From DASYPQ01 sp036006425 (GTDB lineage Bacteria > Planctomycetota > UBA1135 > GCA-002686595), in contig DASYPQ010000013.1 of the NCBI GenBank assembly GCA_036006425.1, positions 1-64,000 of the forward strand: a stretch of 64,000 nt of DNA. Reading direction: 5' to 3'. The notes under the pieces were generated by a model. The model saw only the letters and a program-made list of their open reading frames with translations. It made no database searches and had not been told where the DNA came from. The translations under genes and the position numbers were made by a program. Position 1 is the first letter of the stretch. Each line of letters begins with the position of its first letter. Below, piece after piece: positions 18,101 to 26,629 of this stretch.

Positions 18101-19050
18101 TGCGGCGCGAGATCCAGCCGGTCTCCCCCGCCGACTTCCTGCACTTCCTCGCGGCGTGGCAGCACGTCGCCGACGGACATCGACTCGAGGGGCCGGCCGG
18201 CGTGCGCGAAGCGGTGCTCCAGCTCGCCGGCTTCGAGGCGCCGATCGCGTCTTGGGAGAAGAAGCTGCTCGCGGCGCGCGTCGTCGGATACCGGACGGAG
18301 TGGCTCGACCAGGCGATGCTCGCGGGCGAGATCGCGTGGGCACGCCTCGCTCCCGGTGGGAGGACGAGCATCCGCAGGACGCCGATCGCGTTCCTCCCGC
18401 GCGAGGAGATGGACGCGTGGCTCGCGCTCTTCGGGCCCGGCGGCGAGCAGACGCTCTCGTGGCCGGCCGAGCGCATCCGCGAGACGCTCGCGGCGCGCGG
18501 CGCGACGTTCCCGCGCGAGCTCGAGAAGACGGCGAAGCTCCTGCCTTCCGACGCGGAGCGCGGACTCCAGGACCTGATCGCGGCCGGCCTCGTCACGAGC
18601 GATTCGTTCGCGTCGGTGCGGTCGATGCTGCGGCCGTCGTGGCAGCGGAAGGAGCCGGCGGTCGGCGTCGGACGCTGGAGCCCGATCGCGAGAGTCGCCG
18701 CCGAACCCGACGTCACGTTCGCCGCGCGCGCGCTCTTGCGCCGCTGGGGAGTCGTCTTCCGCGCGCTGCTCGTCCGCGAGCGGATCCCCGTGCCGTGGCG
18801 CGATCTCGCGCGCGCGTGCCGCCAGCTCGAATTGCGCGGCGACGTGCGCGGAGGACGCTTCGTGAACCGTTTCTCGGGCGAGCAGTTCGCGCTGCCGGAG
18901 GCCGTCGCACTCCTGCGGCGCGTGCGCGGCAAGGCCGGAGAGACGTTCGTCGCGCTCTCCCCCGCCGACCCGCTGAACCTCGAAGGCGTGCTGACCGACG
19001 GGGATCGCGTCCCGACGAGCCAGTCGCGCGCGATCCTGGTGCCGGGCTAG
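15169..19050 (+). CDS. Lhr-type DEAD/DEAH-box superfamily 2 helicase
   Basis: This 1293-residue ATP-dependent helicase resembles Lhr, an RNA:DNA unwinding enzyme linked to DNA repair. Walker A (APTGTGKT, about residue 44), DEVH box (VDEVHAVLGSKRG), motif III-like SATQ and motif VI (QRVGRSGHG) are intact. The core is followed by a long Lhr-specific C-terminal region with winged-helix and beta-sheet parts. It is shorter than E. coli Lhr (about 1540 residues) but near full length for Lhr-core types. TACGAT at 15143-15148, 20 nt before the ATG, looks like a -10 element and would give a very short leader. Confidence 0.92.
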   Translation: MSLSVFVPAVRRWFTERLGEPTAPQQRGWPLIRSGAHVLVAAPTGTGKTLAAFLWAIDSLLRQGDELLDETHVLYVSPLKALANDVQKNLARPLEEIRAIDPSLPEIRVVVRSGDTPAKDRAAMRKRPPHVLVTTPESLYILLTTESGRAMLSTVRTVIVDEVHAVLGSKRGSHLALSLERLDHLCAARRGPIQRIGLSATQKPIEDVGRFLVGSGRECALVDEGHRRALDVAVEIPPSPLEPVCSHETWSEIYARVAALVQEHRTTLVFVGTRKLAERAAAQLSRILGEEAVACHHSSLSKERRLDAEQRLKAGRLRALVATASLELGIDVGDVDLAIQIGTPRSIATFLQRVGRSGHGVGRTPKGRLFPLTRDELVEAAALLRALRLGLLDRTPQPSAPLDILAQQVVAACVSDTWDESALFETVRRASPFRDLSRADFDAVLAMHAEGRAALLHRDGVHGRVRATRRARLTAITSGGAIPDTTQYRVVLEPEGTHVGAVDEDFAIESNAGDVFQLGNASWRVLKIERGVVRVADAQGTPPSLPFWVAEAPARTRELSKLVGLVREQNAAWFEAECGLSPEAARELGLYIDEGRRTLGTVPTQSRLVLERFFDETGGSQLVLHSPYGGRVNRAFGLALRKRFCRRFGFELQAAANEDAIVLSLTPEHSFPLEEVFDYLRADSVEELLVQAVLVTPTFGARWRWNTGRSLLLERFRNGRPVAPQLQRMRADDLLAASFPAAVACGETLPPGDLVIPDHPIVRQSVDDCLREAMDVDGLAEVLRGLQDGSIERVALDVSEPSAFARSVLSVRPYGFLDDAPLEERRTQAVIARRSLDARTADDLGALDPDAVARVREEAWPDPRNAEEVHEALLWMGFVTVEEGAPWKEWLASLAGERRVVLEGDRWLATEASRDPKSVLRGRMEALAPVFLEAGDDGLLLHELEKDGVVMRTRLDGREAWCDRRLLARIRRYTLDRLRREIQPVSPADFLHFLAAWQHVADGHRLEGPAGVREAVLQLAGFEAPIASWEKKLLAARVVGYRTEWLDQAMLAGEIAWARLAPGGRTSIRRTPIAFLPREEMDAWLALFGPGGEQTLSWPAERIRETLAARGATFPRELEKTAKLLPSDAERGLQDLIAAGLVTSDSFASVRSMLRPSWQRKEPAVGVGRWSPIARVAAEPDVTFAARALLRRWGVVFRALLVRERIPVPWRDLARACRQLELRGDVRGGRFVNRFSGEQFALPEAVALLRRVRGKAGETFVALSPADPLNLEGVLTDGDRVPTSQSRAILVPG

Positions 19051-19059
19051 GGTGCGCGC

Positions 19060-19566
19060 GTGCAGATCCGCCTGAAGAAGGGCCGCGACGGGCCGGATTC
19101 GCTCGCGTGCGTGCGCGCGGACGGCACGAGCACGTGGCGGCGCATCCAGCGCGGGCTCGCGTTCCACGACCTCGCGCACTTCGCCGTCGAGACGGAGCTC
19201 GGCGTCGGCGACGGCTTCTACGGACTCGTCGCGGGCGGATGGAGCTTCGAGGACTTCGCGTCGGCGGAGGAGCGCGCAAAGATCCCGTCGGGAGCGATCT
19301 GGGTCGAGTTCCTCGTCAACGCGTTCCTCACGGAGGCGATGAGCGGCGAGATGCAGGACGCCGACGCGTTCCACGAGAGCCTCTCGCAGTCCGTCGCGAA
19401 GGTCGGGCATTCCGTGCCTCGCCGCCTCTCGGACGAGGAGATCGCGCGGATCCGCGGGACGATCGTCGGTCTAGCGGGCCGGTGGAGAGCGCTCGCACTC
19501 GGCGAGACGATCGAGCTCGAGTTCGCTGCTCAGGATGCCCGCGCTCCCGGTCGCTCGGACCGGTAG
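19060..19566 (+). CDS. Conserved hypothetical protein (168 aa)
   Basis: The protein begins MQIRLKKGRDGPDSLACVRADGTSTW and contains LAFHDLAHFAVETELGVGDGFYGLVAGGW. The spaced HDLxHxxVE cluster is a conserved feature of a family of small uncharacterised bacterial proteins. No membrane or signal segment is seen. The start is a GTG nine nt after the helicase stop, so co-transcription is likely. Its last 37 nt overlap, tail to tail, the end of the TMEM175-like gene on the other strand. Function unknown. Confidence 0.75.
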   Translation: MQIRLKKGRDGPDSLACVRADGTSTWRRIQRGLAFHDLAHFAVETELGVGDGFYGLVAGGWSFEDFASAEERAKIPSGAIWVEFLVNAFLTEAMSGEMQDADAFHESLSQSVAKVGHSVPRRLSDEEIARIRGTIVGLAGRWRALALGETIELEFAAQDARAPGRSDR

Positions 19567-20177
19567 CACAGATTCGTCCACAGGATCCAGAGCGACGTGC
19601 ACAACGCGAGTCCGGCCCACGCGTTCCACAGCGCGACGAGCACGGAGACGCCGTACACGAACGGGCCGATGCGGTACGCGCGGCGGATGCGCTCGATCAC
19701 GGAGTCGGGGACGTCGTGTCGCACGAGTCGACGCCGGCGCATCACGGACTGGAACATCGCCTGGAACGCGAGGCTCGTCACGAAGAACGTCCCGTTGTAG
19801 AACGCGACGGCGGCGCGCGCTCCCGCCTGGCCGAGGTGCGCGGCGAGCACCGCGCTCGCGAACGGCACGAACGTCACGAACAGGAGCACCGCGCCGTTCG
19901 AGAAGAGGAACGGGTAGTCGACGGCGCGCACGAGCCTCAGGAACTCGTGGTGGTTCACCCACATGATCAGGATCACGAAGAAGCTGAGGCCGAAGGCGAC
20001 GTAGGACGGCCACAAGGCCGCGAGCGAGGCGAAGAGCCCGGCGTCCGACGCGTCGTGCCCGAGCTCCGGCACCCGGATCTCGAGGATCAAGAGCGTGATC
20101 GCGATCGCGAAGACGCCGTCGCTGAAGGCCTCGACCCGGCCGGTGTCCCTCTCCACGACGCCTTCGTTCTTCGGCAT
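19530..20177 (-). CDS. TMEM175-family (DUF1211) potassium-channel-like membrane protein
   Basis: This 215-residue protein carries the family signature RVEAFSDGVFAIAITLLILE near its N-terminus, with the FSD motif at residues 18-20. About six membrane segments follow (for example LWPSYVAFGLSFFVILIMWVNHH). Bacterial TMEM175 proteins are tetrameric K+-selective leak channels; some members remain untested. Its ATG overlaps the last base of the TGA of the kinase gene (TGATG), so the two are translationally coupled, suggesting a link between kinase signalling and ion flux (inference). Confidence 0.88.
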   Translation of the reverse strand: MPKNEGVVERDTGRVEAFSDGVFAIAITLLILEIRVPELGHDASDAGLFASLAALWPSYVAFGLSFFVILIMWVNHHEFLRLVRAVDYPFLFSNGAVLLFVTFVPFASAVLAAHLGQAGARAAVAFYNGTFFVTSLAFQAMFQSVMRRRRLVRHDVPDSVIERIRRAYRIGPFVYGVSVLVALWNAWAGLALCTSLWILWTNLCYRSERPGARAS

Positions 20178-22861
20178 CAGCGCTCGATCCTCCGCGCGGG
20201 CCGCAATCCGAGGTGGTTCGAGCGCGTCTCGGGGACCGAGTTGTTGCGTGTGCTCGCGCGCGCGTACGCGGCCTCGTGGTGGAAGCTCCCGCCGCGGCTC
20301 ACCTTGTACTTGTGCTCGCCGGTCTCGCGCTCGCCGTCGCCCTCGCGCACGGGATCTCCGTACGCGGCCAGCCAATCGCGACACCATTCCCACACGTTTC
20401 CGTGGACGCCCAGGAGCCCGAACGGATTCGCGCGGAAGGCGTTCACCGGGGCGTGCACGGCCCATCCGTCGTCGAGCTCCGGCCAGTCCGCGATGCCCGA
20501 CCACGGTGCTCCGACGCGCGCGGCGGATCGATCGGCGAGATTCGCGGCCCCCGCAAGCGATTCCTTCTTCTCGCCCGTCCACCACGGAGTGTTCGTGCCC
20601 GCCCGCGCCGCGTACTCCCACTGCGCCTCCGTCGGCAGCTCGAGCCCGAGCCGCCGCGTCGTCTCGTCGCACTCGTCCCAGCTCACCTGCTCCACCGGAT
20701 GCGCGAGGTCGCTCGACTTGCCGTCGTAGACGCCGCTGCCGGGGCCGTAGGTGCTCGGATTCCTGCCGACGAAACGCAGCCACTGGCCCTGGGTCATCTC
20801 GTACTTCGAGAGGAAGAAGGGCGCGAGCGCCACTTCCTGCACGGGCGACTCGGGGGCGATCAGACCGGCCTGCGGGTCGTAGTGTGGTCCCGTCGGGTCG
20901 TCCGCCTGCGCGCCCATCTCGAAGGTCCCGCCCGGAACGAGGACGAACACGAGTCCGTTCGTCTCGCCGAACTCGAGCTCGCCCGTCTCCGCGTTCCGCA
21001 CCGCGGCGACGCCGGTCTGGAGGTCCGCGAACTCCCACAGGCCGGAGTGCGGATCGCGCCCGATCGGGAGGAGCCCGAGCTGCGGCGCGAGCGCGAGGCC
21101 GCCGTACGCCGGCGACGCGCGCGGATCCGCGAGCGACGCGATCGCTTCCTTCCAGCGCGCCGCCGCGTCCGTGCCCGTCCGACTCCGCTCCTCGATCGTC
21201 CGCGCGAACGCGAGCCGGCGCTCGACGTCCGTGATTCTCCCGCGCTCCGGATCCGCGAACGCCTTCAGCCTGGCGACGAGCTCCTCCTGCGTGTCGTGCT
21301 GCCAGGCCTCCTCGGGAGTCGGGAACGTCCACTTGTCCCCGGCCGCGACGCCCCGCTGACGGATCTCGCCCAGCGCCTTCTCGTGTTCGGCCAGGCGTCC
21401 GGCGACCTCGCGCGCCTCGGCGAGCCAGTCGTCGTACCTGCCGGCGTTTCGGGGTGACGCCGGCCAGAGCACGTCGGCGCGCCGCACGAGGTCTTCGAGG
21501 CGCTTCAAGTCCGACAACCGCAGGATCCGCGTCGCGCGCTCCTCGGCGAGCGCTGCGTTCTTCCTGGCTTCGCCCTCGCTCTCGATCGCCCGACGTTCGC
21601 CGTCCCGGGCGCGCACTTCGCTCGCGGAGATGAGCGTGTTCGCGCTCGAGAGCTGCTCGTTCTTGCGCGCGAGCACGAACGAAGCGGTGATGCTCCCGAC
21701 GAGCACGATCACCACCGCCGCGGCGATCGTGCCGGCGAGCGTGCGATTGCGCAGGATCCACTTGCGCGTCTCGGCGAACAGCCCGCGCTCGTACGCGCGG
21801 ACGACGCGACCCTCGAGATAGGCGCGCAGATCCTCGGCGAGCTCGAGCATCCCCCCGTAACGATCCTTCGCGTCGCGTGCCATCGCCTTGGTGCAGATCG
21901 CGACGAGCTCGCCCGGGGCCTCCGGTGCGCGCTCGCGGAGAGTCTCCGGGGAATCCACGCGGACGCGGCGCCAGATCTCGATCGCGTCACGATCGCTCCC
22001 GGGCGGAGCGTAGGGCATGTGCCCGGCGAGCAGGTGGTAGAGGATCGCGCCGACCGCGTACACGTCGGACGCCGGGCCGATGGCCTGGAGGTCTCCGCGA
22101 GCCTGCTCGGGCGACATGTAGGCGGGCGTCCCGACGATGTCGCCGTCCATCGTGACGAGTGGCGAGACGCGCCCCTCGCTCACGGAGTCGCGCAGACTGG
22201 TGTTCACCGGACCGCGGGTCTCCTCGCTGGGCGCGCGCAGCCGGATGTCCCTCGAGTCGCTGCGACCGAGCACGCGGGCGAGGCCCCAGTCCATGACATA
22301 GACCTCGCCGAAGCGCCCGACCATGATGTTGGCGGGCTTGAGGTCGCGATGGATGACGCCCTTTTCGTGCGCGTACGCGACCGCCTCGCACACTTTCAGC
22401 ACGACTCCGACGGCGCGCGTCTGCGTCCAGCGTTCGTTGTCGCCGTGCACGAACCCGAGGATCTTTTCGAGGTCGCGGCCGGCGACGAGTCGCATCGTGA
22501 AGTAGACGCGCCCTTCCGCGTCGAGGCCGAGCTCGTGGACCGGGACGATGCCCGGGTGATCGAGCTGCCCGGTGACCTGGGCTTCCTCGAGGAACCGTCC
22601 GAGGACGCGCGCTTCCTCGTGCTGCGTGCCGGGCTCGCGCGCGCCGCCGCGCGGCAGCACGACCTTCATCGCGAGATCGCGGCGGAGATCCTCGTCGCGC
22701 ACGCGCAGGATCGCGCCCATGCCGCCGCGCGCGACCTCGCCTTGCACGCTGTAGCGCGCGAAGCTCGCGCTGCGCGTCGAGAGTCGGCGGACGAGCTCGC
22801 CGAGGAAGTCCTCGGGCTCGCTTGTGTCGCCCGGAGGGGCGGAAGGATCCTGCGGCTCCAC
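20177..22861 (-). CDS. Ser/Thr protein kinase fused to a formylglycine-generating-enzyme-like domain
   Basis: The 894-residue protein has an N-terminal Hanks-type kinase at residues about 36-325: GEVARGGMGAILRV P-loop, AMKV lysine, HRDLKPANIMVG catalytic loop, DWGLAR in place of DFG, and GTPAYMSPEQARG. One membrane helix (AGTIAAAVVIVLVGSITASFVLA, about 370) and a long charged helical stalk follow. The C-terminal 260 residues form an FGE/SUMF1-like domain (FVLVPGGTFEMG, LPTEAQWEYAARAG, HGNVWEWCRDW). The catalytic Cys pair expected after GGS is missing (GGSFHHEAAYARAS), so this domain is probably a ligand-binding or scaffold part rather than an active FGE. Such fusions are frequent in Planctomycetota. 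Confidence 0.93.
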   Translation of the reverse strand: MEPQDPSAPPGDTSEPEDFLGELVRRLSTRSASFARYSVQGEVARGGMGAILRVRDEDLRRDLAMKVVLPRGGAREPGTQHEEARVLGRFLEEAQVTGQLDHPGIVPVHELGLDAEGRVYFTMRLVAGRDLEKILGFVHGDNERWTQTRAVGVVLKVCEAVAYAHEKGVIHRDLKPANIMVGRFGEVYVMDWGLARVLGRSDSRDIRLRAPSEETRGPVNTSLRDSVSEGRVSPLVTMDGDIVGTPAYMSPEQARGDLQAIGPASDVYAVGAILYHLLAGHMPYAPPGSDRDAIEIWRRVRVDSPETLRERAPEAPGELVAICTKAMARDAKDRYGGMLELAEDLRAYLEGRVVRAYERGLFAETRKWILRNRTLAGTIAAAVVIVLVGSITASFVLARKNEQLSSANTLISASEVRARDGERRAIESEGEARKNAALAEERATRILRLSDLKRLEDLVRRADVLWPASPRNAGRYDDWLAEAREVAGRLAEHEKALGEIRQRGVAAGDKWTFPTPEEAWQHDTQEELVARLKAFADPERGRITDVERRLAFARTIEERSRTGTDAAARWKEAIASLADPRASPAYGGLALAPQLGLLPIGRDPHSGLWEFADLQTGVAAVRNAETGELEFGETNGLVFVLVPGGTFEMGAQADDPTGPHYDPQAGLIAPESPVQEVALAPFFLSKYEMTQGQWLRFVGRNPSTYGPGSGVYDGKSSDLAHPVEQVSWDECDETTRRLGLELPTEAQWEYAARAGTNTPWWTGEKKESLAGAANLADRSAARVGAPWSGIADWPELDDGWAVHAPVNAFRANPFGLLGVHGNVWEWCRDWLAAYGDPVREGDGERETGEHKYKVSRGGSFHHEAAYARASTRNNSVPETRSNHLGLRPARRIER

Positions 22862-23002
22862 GATTTAGGCGCTTGCTCGCTCCCCTGCGTCGTGGCGCAC
22901 CGTCACGACCGGGGGCGAACGACCCGGCTGCGCGACCGCGCACGGACGCGCTGCGAGTCTACGATCACGCGACCGGCCCGGCCAAGCGCCGGTGGACCCG
23001 AG

Positions 23003-23719
23003 TCACTGCTGCTGGATCCGGACGCAGTCGACGGCGCTGAACACCACGGAACCGCCGCCGGCGAGCCCGGTCGTCCGCAGCGGAACCGAGTTCCCGTCGG
23101 GCTCACTGCCCAGACCCAGGGTGTCGATCACCTGCTGCTTGTTGTACTGCACGAGGATGTCGAGGATCCCGTCGGGGCCGAAGGCGGCGCAGTTGCACTC
23201 GGACCCGTCGAAAGGCGCACCGACGTCGGCGAACGTGAGGTGGCTCGGCACGACTTCGAGTCCGGTCATGCCCGCCTGCGGCGCGGCGCGCCCGAGACGC
23301 ACCGAACCGAGGTCGACCTGCGTGACGTCGAAGGCGTTGCCGAGGATGCCGGTCGGCAGCGCCGCGAGCGCTCCTCCGCCTCCCCGGATCTGCACCGGGT
23401 TCGGGCAGGACCCGGGCTTGATGTCGAGGTGCGGCGTGAGCTCGTCGTGCAGGGCGACCAGCAACTGACCGTTCGAAGGATCGATCCTGCACACGAACTG
23501 GTCGATTCCGGCCCGGTGCATGACGTCGACGACGATGGGGATGTCCTCCTCCGTGAACTGGCGCTTGCCCTGGATCACGCGGATCAGCTCCGCGGGCGCG
23601 CTCGTTTCGGGATGGCGCGGCGCGACGTGCTTGCCGTGCGCGGCGAACACGCCCGCGGCGGCGATCAAGGCGGCGAAGGGGAGCGCGAAGGGCAGGACGG
23701 GATCGGCGAGCAGTTTCAT
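23003..23719 (-). CDS. Secreted protein with DIKPGSCPN-type domain
   Basis: The 238-residue product has a hydrophobic leader (LPFALPFAALIAAAGVFAAHG) and an exported domain with LDIKPGSCPNPVQI, LPTGILGNAFDVTQVDLGSVRLG and a late paired-Cys stretch (GSECNCAAFGPDGILDILVQYN). Together these are the hallmark of a repeated extracellular beta-domain common in Planctomycetota and other complex bacteria. No catalytic residues are recognised; surface or matrix function is inferred. An 18-nt perfect palindrome lies 34 nt upstream of the start. Confidence 0.75.
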   Translation of the reverse strand: MKLLADPVLPFALPFAALIAAAGVFAAHGKHVAPRHPETSAPAELIRVIQGKRQFTEEDIPIVVDVMHRAGIDQFVCRIDPSNGQLLVALHDELTPHLDIKPGSCPNPVQIRGGGGALAALPTGILGNAFDVTQVDLGSVRLGRAAPQAGMTGLEVVPSHLTFADVGAPFDGSECNCAAFGPDGILDILVQYNKQQVIDTLGLGSEPDGNSVPLRTTGLAGGGSVVFSAVDCVRIQQQ

Positions 23720-23752
23720 CGAGAATCACTCCGTTGGGGGGTCTGGCGTCGA

Positions 23753-23770
23753 ATGCGAGCTGGCTCGCAT
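23753..23770. promoter_or_regulatory. Perfect 18-nt palindrome upstream of the secreted protein gene (possible operator)
   Basis: ATGCGAGC-TG-GCTCGCAT is an 8+8 perfect inverted repeat centred about 42 nt before the ATG at 23719. On the minus strand it follows directly after GCGATATCGTACCG, which contains an AT-rich -10-like stretch. The site would therefore overlap the transcription start, the place expected for a repressor. The regulator is unknown. Confidence 0.4.
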
Positions 23771-23830
23771 CGGTACGATATCGCATTGTGCCACGGTGCG
23801 CGGGTGATCTGGGGAGGAATCCGCCCGGCT

Positions 23831-24940
23831 TCAGAGCGGGAAGGCCCCGTCGCCCTTCTGCGCGTGTCCGAGGCGCTCCGCGACCGCGATGAAGCGGTTG
23901 TACTGCCGCCGCAGGTGGCGCGGGACGTCCGCGTAGACGTCCTCGACGAGCGTCTTCAGCGCCATCGGCGGCGCGCTCTCCTGGGCGTGGATCTCGCGGT
24001 CGATCTCGGCGAAGAGCTCCGTCTCGATGCGCGCACGTTCGCCGCGCGCGCAGATCGAGCTCGACACGAGGAAGCTCTCGAGCCGGTCAAGCGGATCGCG
24101 CGCGGCCCAGCGATCGACCTCCGCGGCGTCGCGGTACTTCGTCGGGTCGTCCGAGCTCGAGTGCCCGAGCATGCGGTAGCTGTGCAGCACGACGAGCGTC
24201 GGCCCGCCGCCGCCGCGCGCCCTCTCGATCGCCGTGCGCGTCTCGCGCCAGCACGCGAGCGCGTCGTTCCCGTCGACCGACACGCCCGGCATCCCGTACG
24301 CGGCGGCCTTGTCCGCGAGCGAGGCCGCGGCAGTCTGCTGGGAGGAAGGAACCGAGATCGCCCAGCCGTTGTCGATGCAGACGAAGACCGCGGGCACGTT
24401 CCACACGCCGGCGAAGTTGAGCGCGCTGTGGAAGCCGTTCGAGGAGGTCGCGCCGTCGCCGAAGTAGATCGCGTGGACCTCGGAGAGGCCGCGGAACTTC
24501 GCTGCGTAGGCCGCGCCGACTCCGTGCGCGATCTGCGTGCCGATGACCGACGACCAGGAAGGGTAGTGGCTCTCCTTGTGCTGGAAGTGGTTGCACATCT
24601 GGCGGCCCTTGGCCGTGTCGTTCGCGTTGCAGTACATCTGCGCGATGTACTCGGCGAGCGGCAGACCGCGCATGAGCGCGGCTCCGCCTTCGCGCAAACC
24701 CGACCAGAGCCAGTCCTGCGGCTCGAGCGCGTATGCCGAGCCGACGATCGCGGCCTCGAGACCCTTGGCGGTGCCGACGAAGCCGACGCGGCCGGCACGC
24801 TGGAGCTTCAGCATCCGCTCGTCCAGGCAGCGGACGCGCAGCATGTGCACGAAGAGCTCGCGGAGCTTCGGCGCGGGCAGCTCCGGGGGCGGGCCCGCGA
24901 GCGTGCCGTCGGGGGCGAGGATGCGGGACGGCGCGGTCAA
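23831..24940 (-). CDS. 2-oxoacid dehydrogenase E1 component, alpha subunit (second copy)
   Basis: This 369-residue ThDP-dependent subunit decarboxylates a 2-oxoacid together with E1-beta. The ThDP/Mg motif runs from GDGATSSNGFHSALNFAG to DNGWAIS. The phosphorylation-loop region reads YRMLGHSSSDDPTKY, a form most often seen in branched-chain or generic bacterial E1-alpha proteins. It is the last gene of the operon, 16 nt after E2. A clearly different paralogue (28283-29410) lies at the front of the same run. Which substrate each copy handles cannot be told from sequence alone. Confidence 0.93.
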   Translation of the reverse strand: MTAPSRILAPDGTLAGPPPELPAPKLRELFVHMLRVRCLDERMLKLQRAGRVGFVGTAKGLEAAIVGSAYALEPQDWLWSGLREGGAALMRGLPLAEYIAQMYCNANDTAKGRQMCNHFQHKESHYPSWSSVIGTQIAHGVGAAYAAKFRGLSEVHAIYFGDGATSSNGFHSALNFAGVWNVPAVFVCIDNGWAISVPSSQQTAAASLADKAAAYGMPGVSVDGNDALACWRETRTAIERARGGGGPTLVVLHSYRMLGHSSSDDPTKYRDAAEVDRWAARDPLDRLESFLVSSSICARGERARIETELFAEIDREIHAQESAPPMALKTLVEDVYADVPRHLRRQYNRFIAVAERLGHAQKGDGAFPL

Positions 24941-24956
24941 GCGGAGGGAGCCGGCG

Positions 24957-26618
24957 CTAGAGCGCCAGCAGCCCGGGATTCTCGAGCAGCCTCTTCAAGT
25001 ACACGAGGAACCGCGCCGCGTTCGCTCCGTCGGCGAGGCGGTGATCGACGCTGCACGAGAAATGCATGTACTGGCGCACCTCGATCTTGTCGCCCTGCGG
25101 GGTCTCGACGACGCCGGGGCGCTTCACGATCCGGTGCACGCCGAGGATCGCGATGTCGGGGAAGTTGATGATCGGCGTCGCGAAGATCCCGCCGATGTTG
25201 CCGGCGTTCGTGATCGAGAACGTGCTGCCCTTGAGCTCGTCGGGCTTCACCTTGCCGACGCGCGTGCGCTCGGCGATCTCGGCGAGCTCGGCGGCGAGCT
25301 GGAGCACGCCTTTCGACTGCACTTCCTTCACGACGGGAACGATGAGACCGGTCGGCGTGTCGATCGCGATCCCGAGGTTCACGTAGCCGCAGGTGACGAT
25401 CTCCTGCGTCGCTTCGTCGAGGTGCCCGTTGAGCTCGGGGAACTTCGCGAGCGCGAGCGCGGTCGCCTTCATGATGAAGGGCATGAACGTCACCTTGACG
25501 TTCGATTCCGCGCCGATGCTCTTCGCCTGCTCGCGCAGATGGACGAGGTCGGTGACGTCGACCTCCTCGACGACGGTGAAGTGCGCGGCGGTGTGGACGG
25601 ACCGCGTCATCGCCTCGGCGATCTTGCGCCGCACACCGCGGAACGGCGTCCGCGTCTCGCGCGCGCCGGGTGCGAAGGAGATCGGAGCCGCGGGTGTCGC
25701 GGCAACGCCTGCGGGCTTGCTCGCCGGCGCCGCGGGCGCCGCTTGCGCCGCCGGAGCCGCGCCGGAGCTCGCGAAGACCTCGACGTCTGCGCGGCGGACG
25801 ATGCCGCCGCGACCGCTGCCCTGGACCTGACCGAGATCGATGCCGAGCTCGCGCGCGACGCGGCGCGCGCTCGGCACGGCGAGGACGCGGTCGTCCGCGC
25901 GGCTGCGCGTCGGGGCTCGGGGTGCGGCCGTCGCGCTCGCCGCCGCGGCGAGCGCGGGCTCGCGCGCGACCTCGGGGGCCGCAACCGGGGCGGCGACCGG
26001 AGCGGTCGCCGACGTGAGCGAGAAGATCACCTTGCCGACGGGGACGACCTCGCCCGCCCTCGCGAGCAGGCGCGTGATGCGGCCCGCGGCGGGCGCGGGG
26101 ATCTCGACCGTCGCCTTGTCGGTCATCACCTCGACGACCGGCTGGTGCTCCTTCACCGAATCGCCGACCTGCACGAGCCACTTCACGATCTCGCCCTCGG
26201 CGATCCCTTCGCCGACATCGGGGAGCTTGAAGTCGATGATCGTCCCGGTCGTCACGGCAGGGGCGGGCGCGGCCGCGGCGGGAGTGGCCGGAGCCGCAGC
26301 GCGAGGTGCAGCCGGCGCCGGCGCGGGAGCAGCCGCCGGCGCGGGAGCAGCCGCGGGCGCGGCCTTCGCGGCGGCCGCCGGCGCGGCATCGAGCACGAAG
26401 ATCACCTTGCCGACGGGAACGGTCTCCCCTTCCTTCGCGCGGATCTCGCTGATGCGGCCCGCTGCGGGCGCCGGGACCTCGACCGTCGCCTTGTCCGTCA
26501 TCACCTCGACGACGGACTGGTGTTCCTTGACCGTGTCACCGACCTTCACGAGCCACTTGACGATCTCGCCCTCGGCGATGCCTTCGCCGATGTCCGGCAG
26601 CTTGAACTCGATGGCCAT
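24957..26618 (-). CDS. Dihydrolipoamide acyltransferase (E2) with two lipoyl domains
   Basis: This 553-residue E2 core forms the scaffold of the dehydrogenase complex. Two lipoyl domains are present, each with the lipoylation site TDKATVE (Lys43 in the first, near residue 160 in the second), joined by Ala/Pro-rich linkers. A peripheral-subunit-binding domain follows (VPSARRVARELGIDLGQVQGSG). The catalytic domain ends with SVDHRLADGANAARF, holding the active-site His. The ATG at 26618 begins MAIEFKLPDIGEGIAEG; longer frames upstream are not coding. It lies 11 nt after E1-beta. Confidence 0.95.
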   Translation of the reverse strand: MAIEFKLPDIGEGIAEGEIVKWLVKVGDTVKEHQSVVEVMTDKATVEVPAPAAGRISEIRAKEGETVPVGKVIFVLDAAPAAAAKAAPAAAPAPAAAPAPAPAAPRAAAPATPAAAAPAPAVTTGTIIDFKLPDVGEGIAEGEIVKWLVQVGDSVKEHQPVVEVMTDKATVEIPAPAAGRITRLLARAGEVVPVGKVIFSLTSATAPVAAPVAAPEVAREPALAAAASATAAPRAPTRSRADDRVLAVPSARRVARELGIDLGQVQGSGRGGIVRRADVEVFASSGAAPAAQAAPAAPASKPAGVAATPAAPISFAPGARETRTPFRGVRRKIAEAMTRSVHTAAHFTVVEEVDVTDLVHLREQAKSIGAESNVKVTFMPFIMKATALALAKFPELNGHLDEATQEIVTCGYVNLGIAIDTPTGLIVPVVKEVQSKGVLQLAAELAEIAERTRVGKVKPDELKGSTFSITNAGNIGGIFATPIINFPDIAILGVHRIVKRPGVVETPQGDKIEVRQYMHFSCSVDHRLADGANAARFLVYLKRLLENPGLLAL

Positions 26619-26629
26619 CGTCTCTCTCG

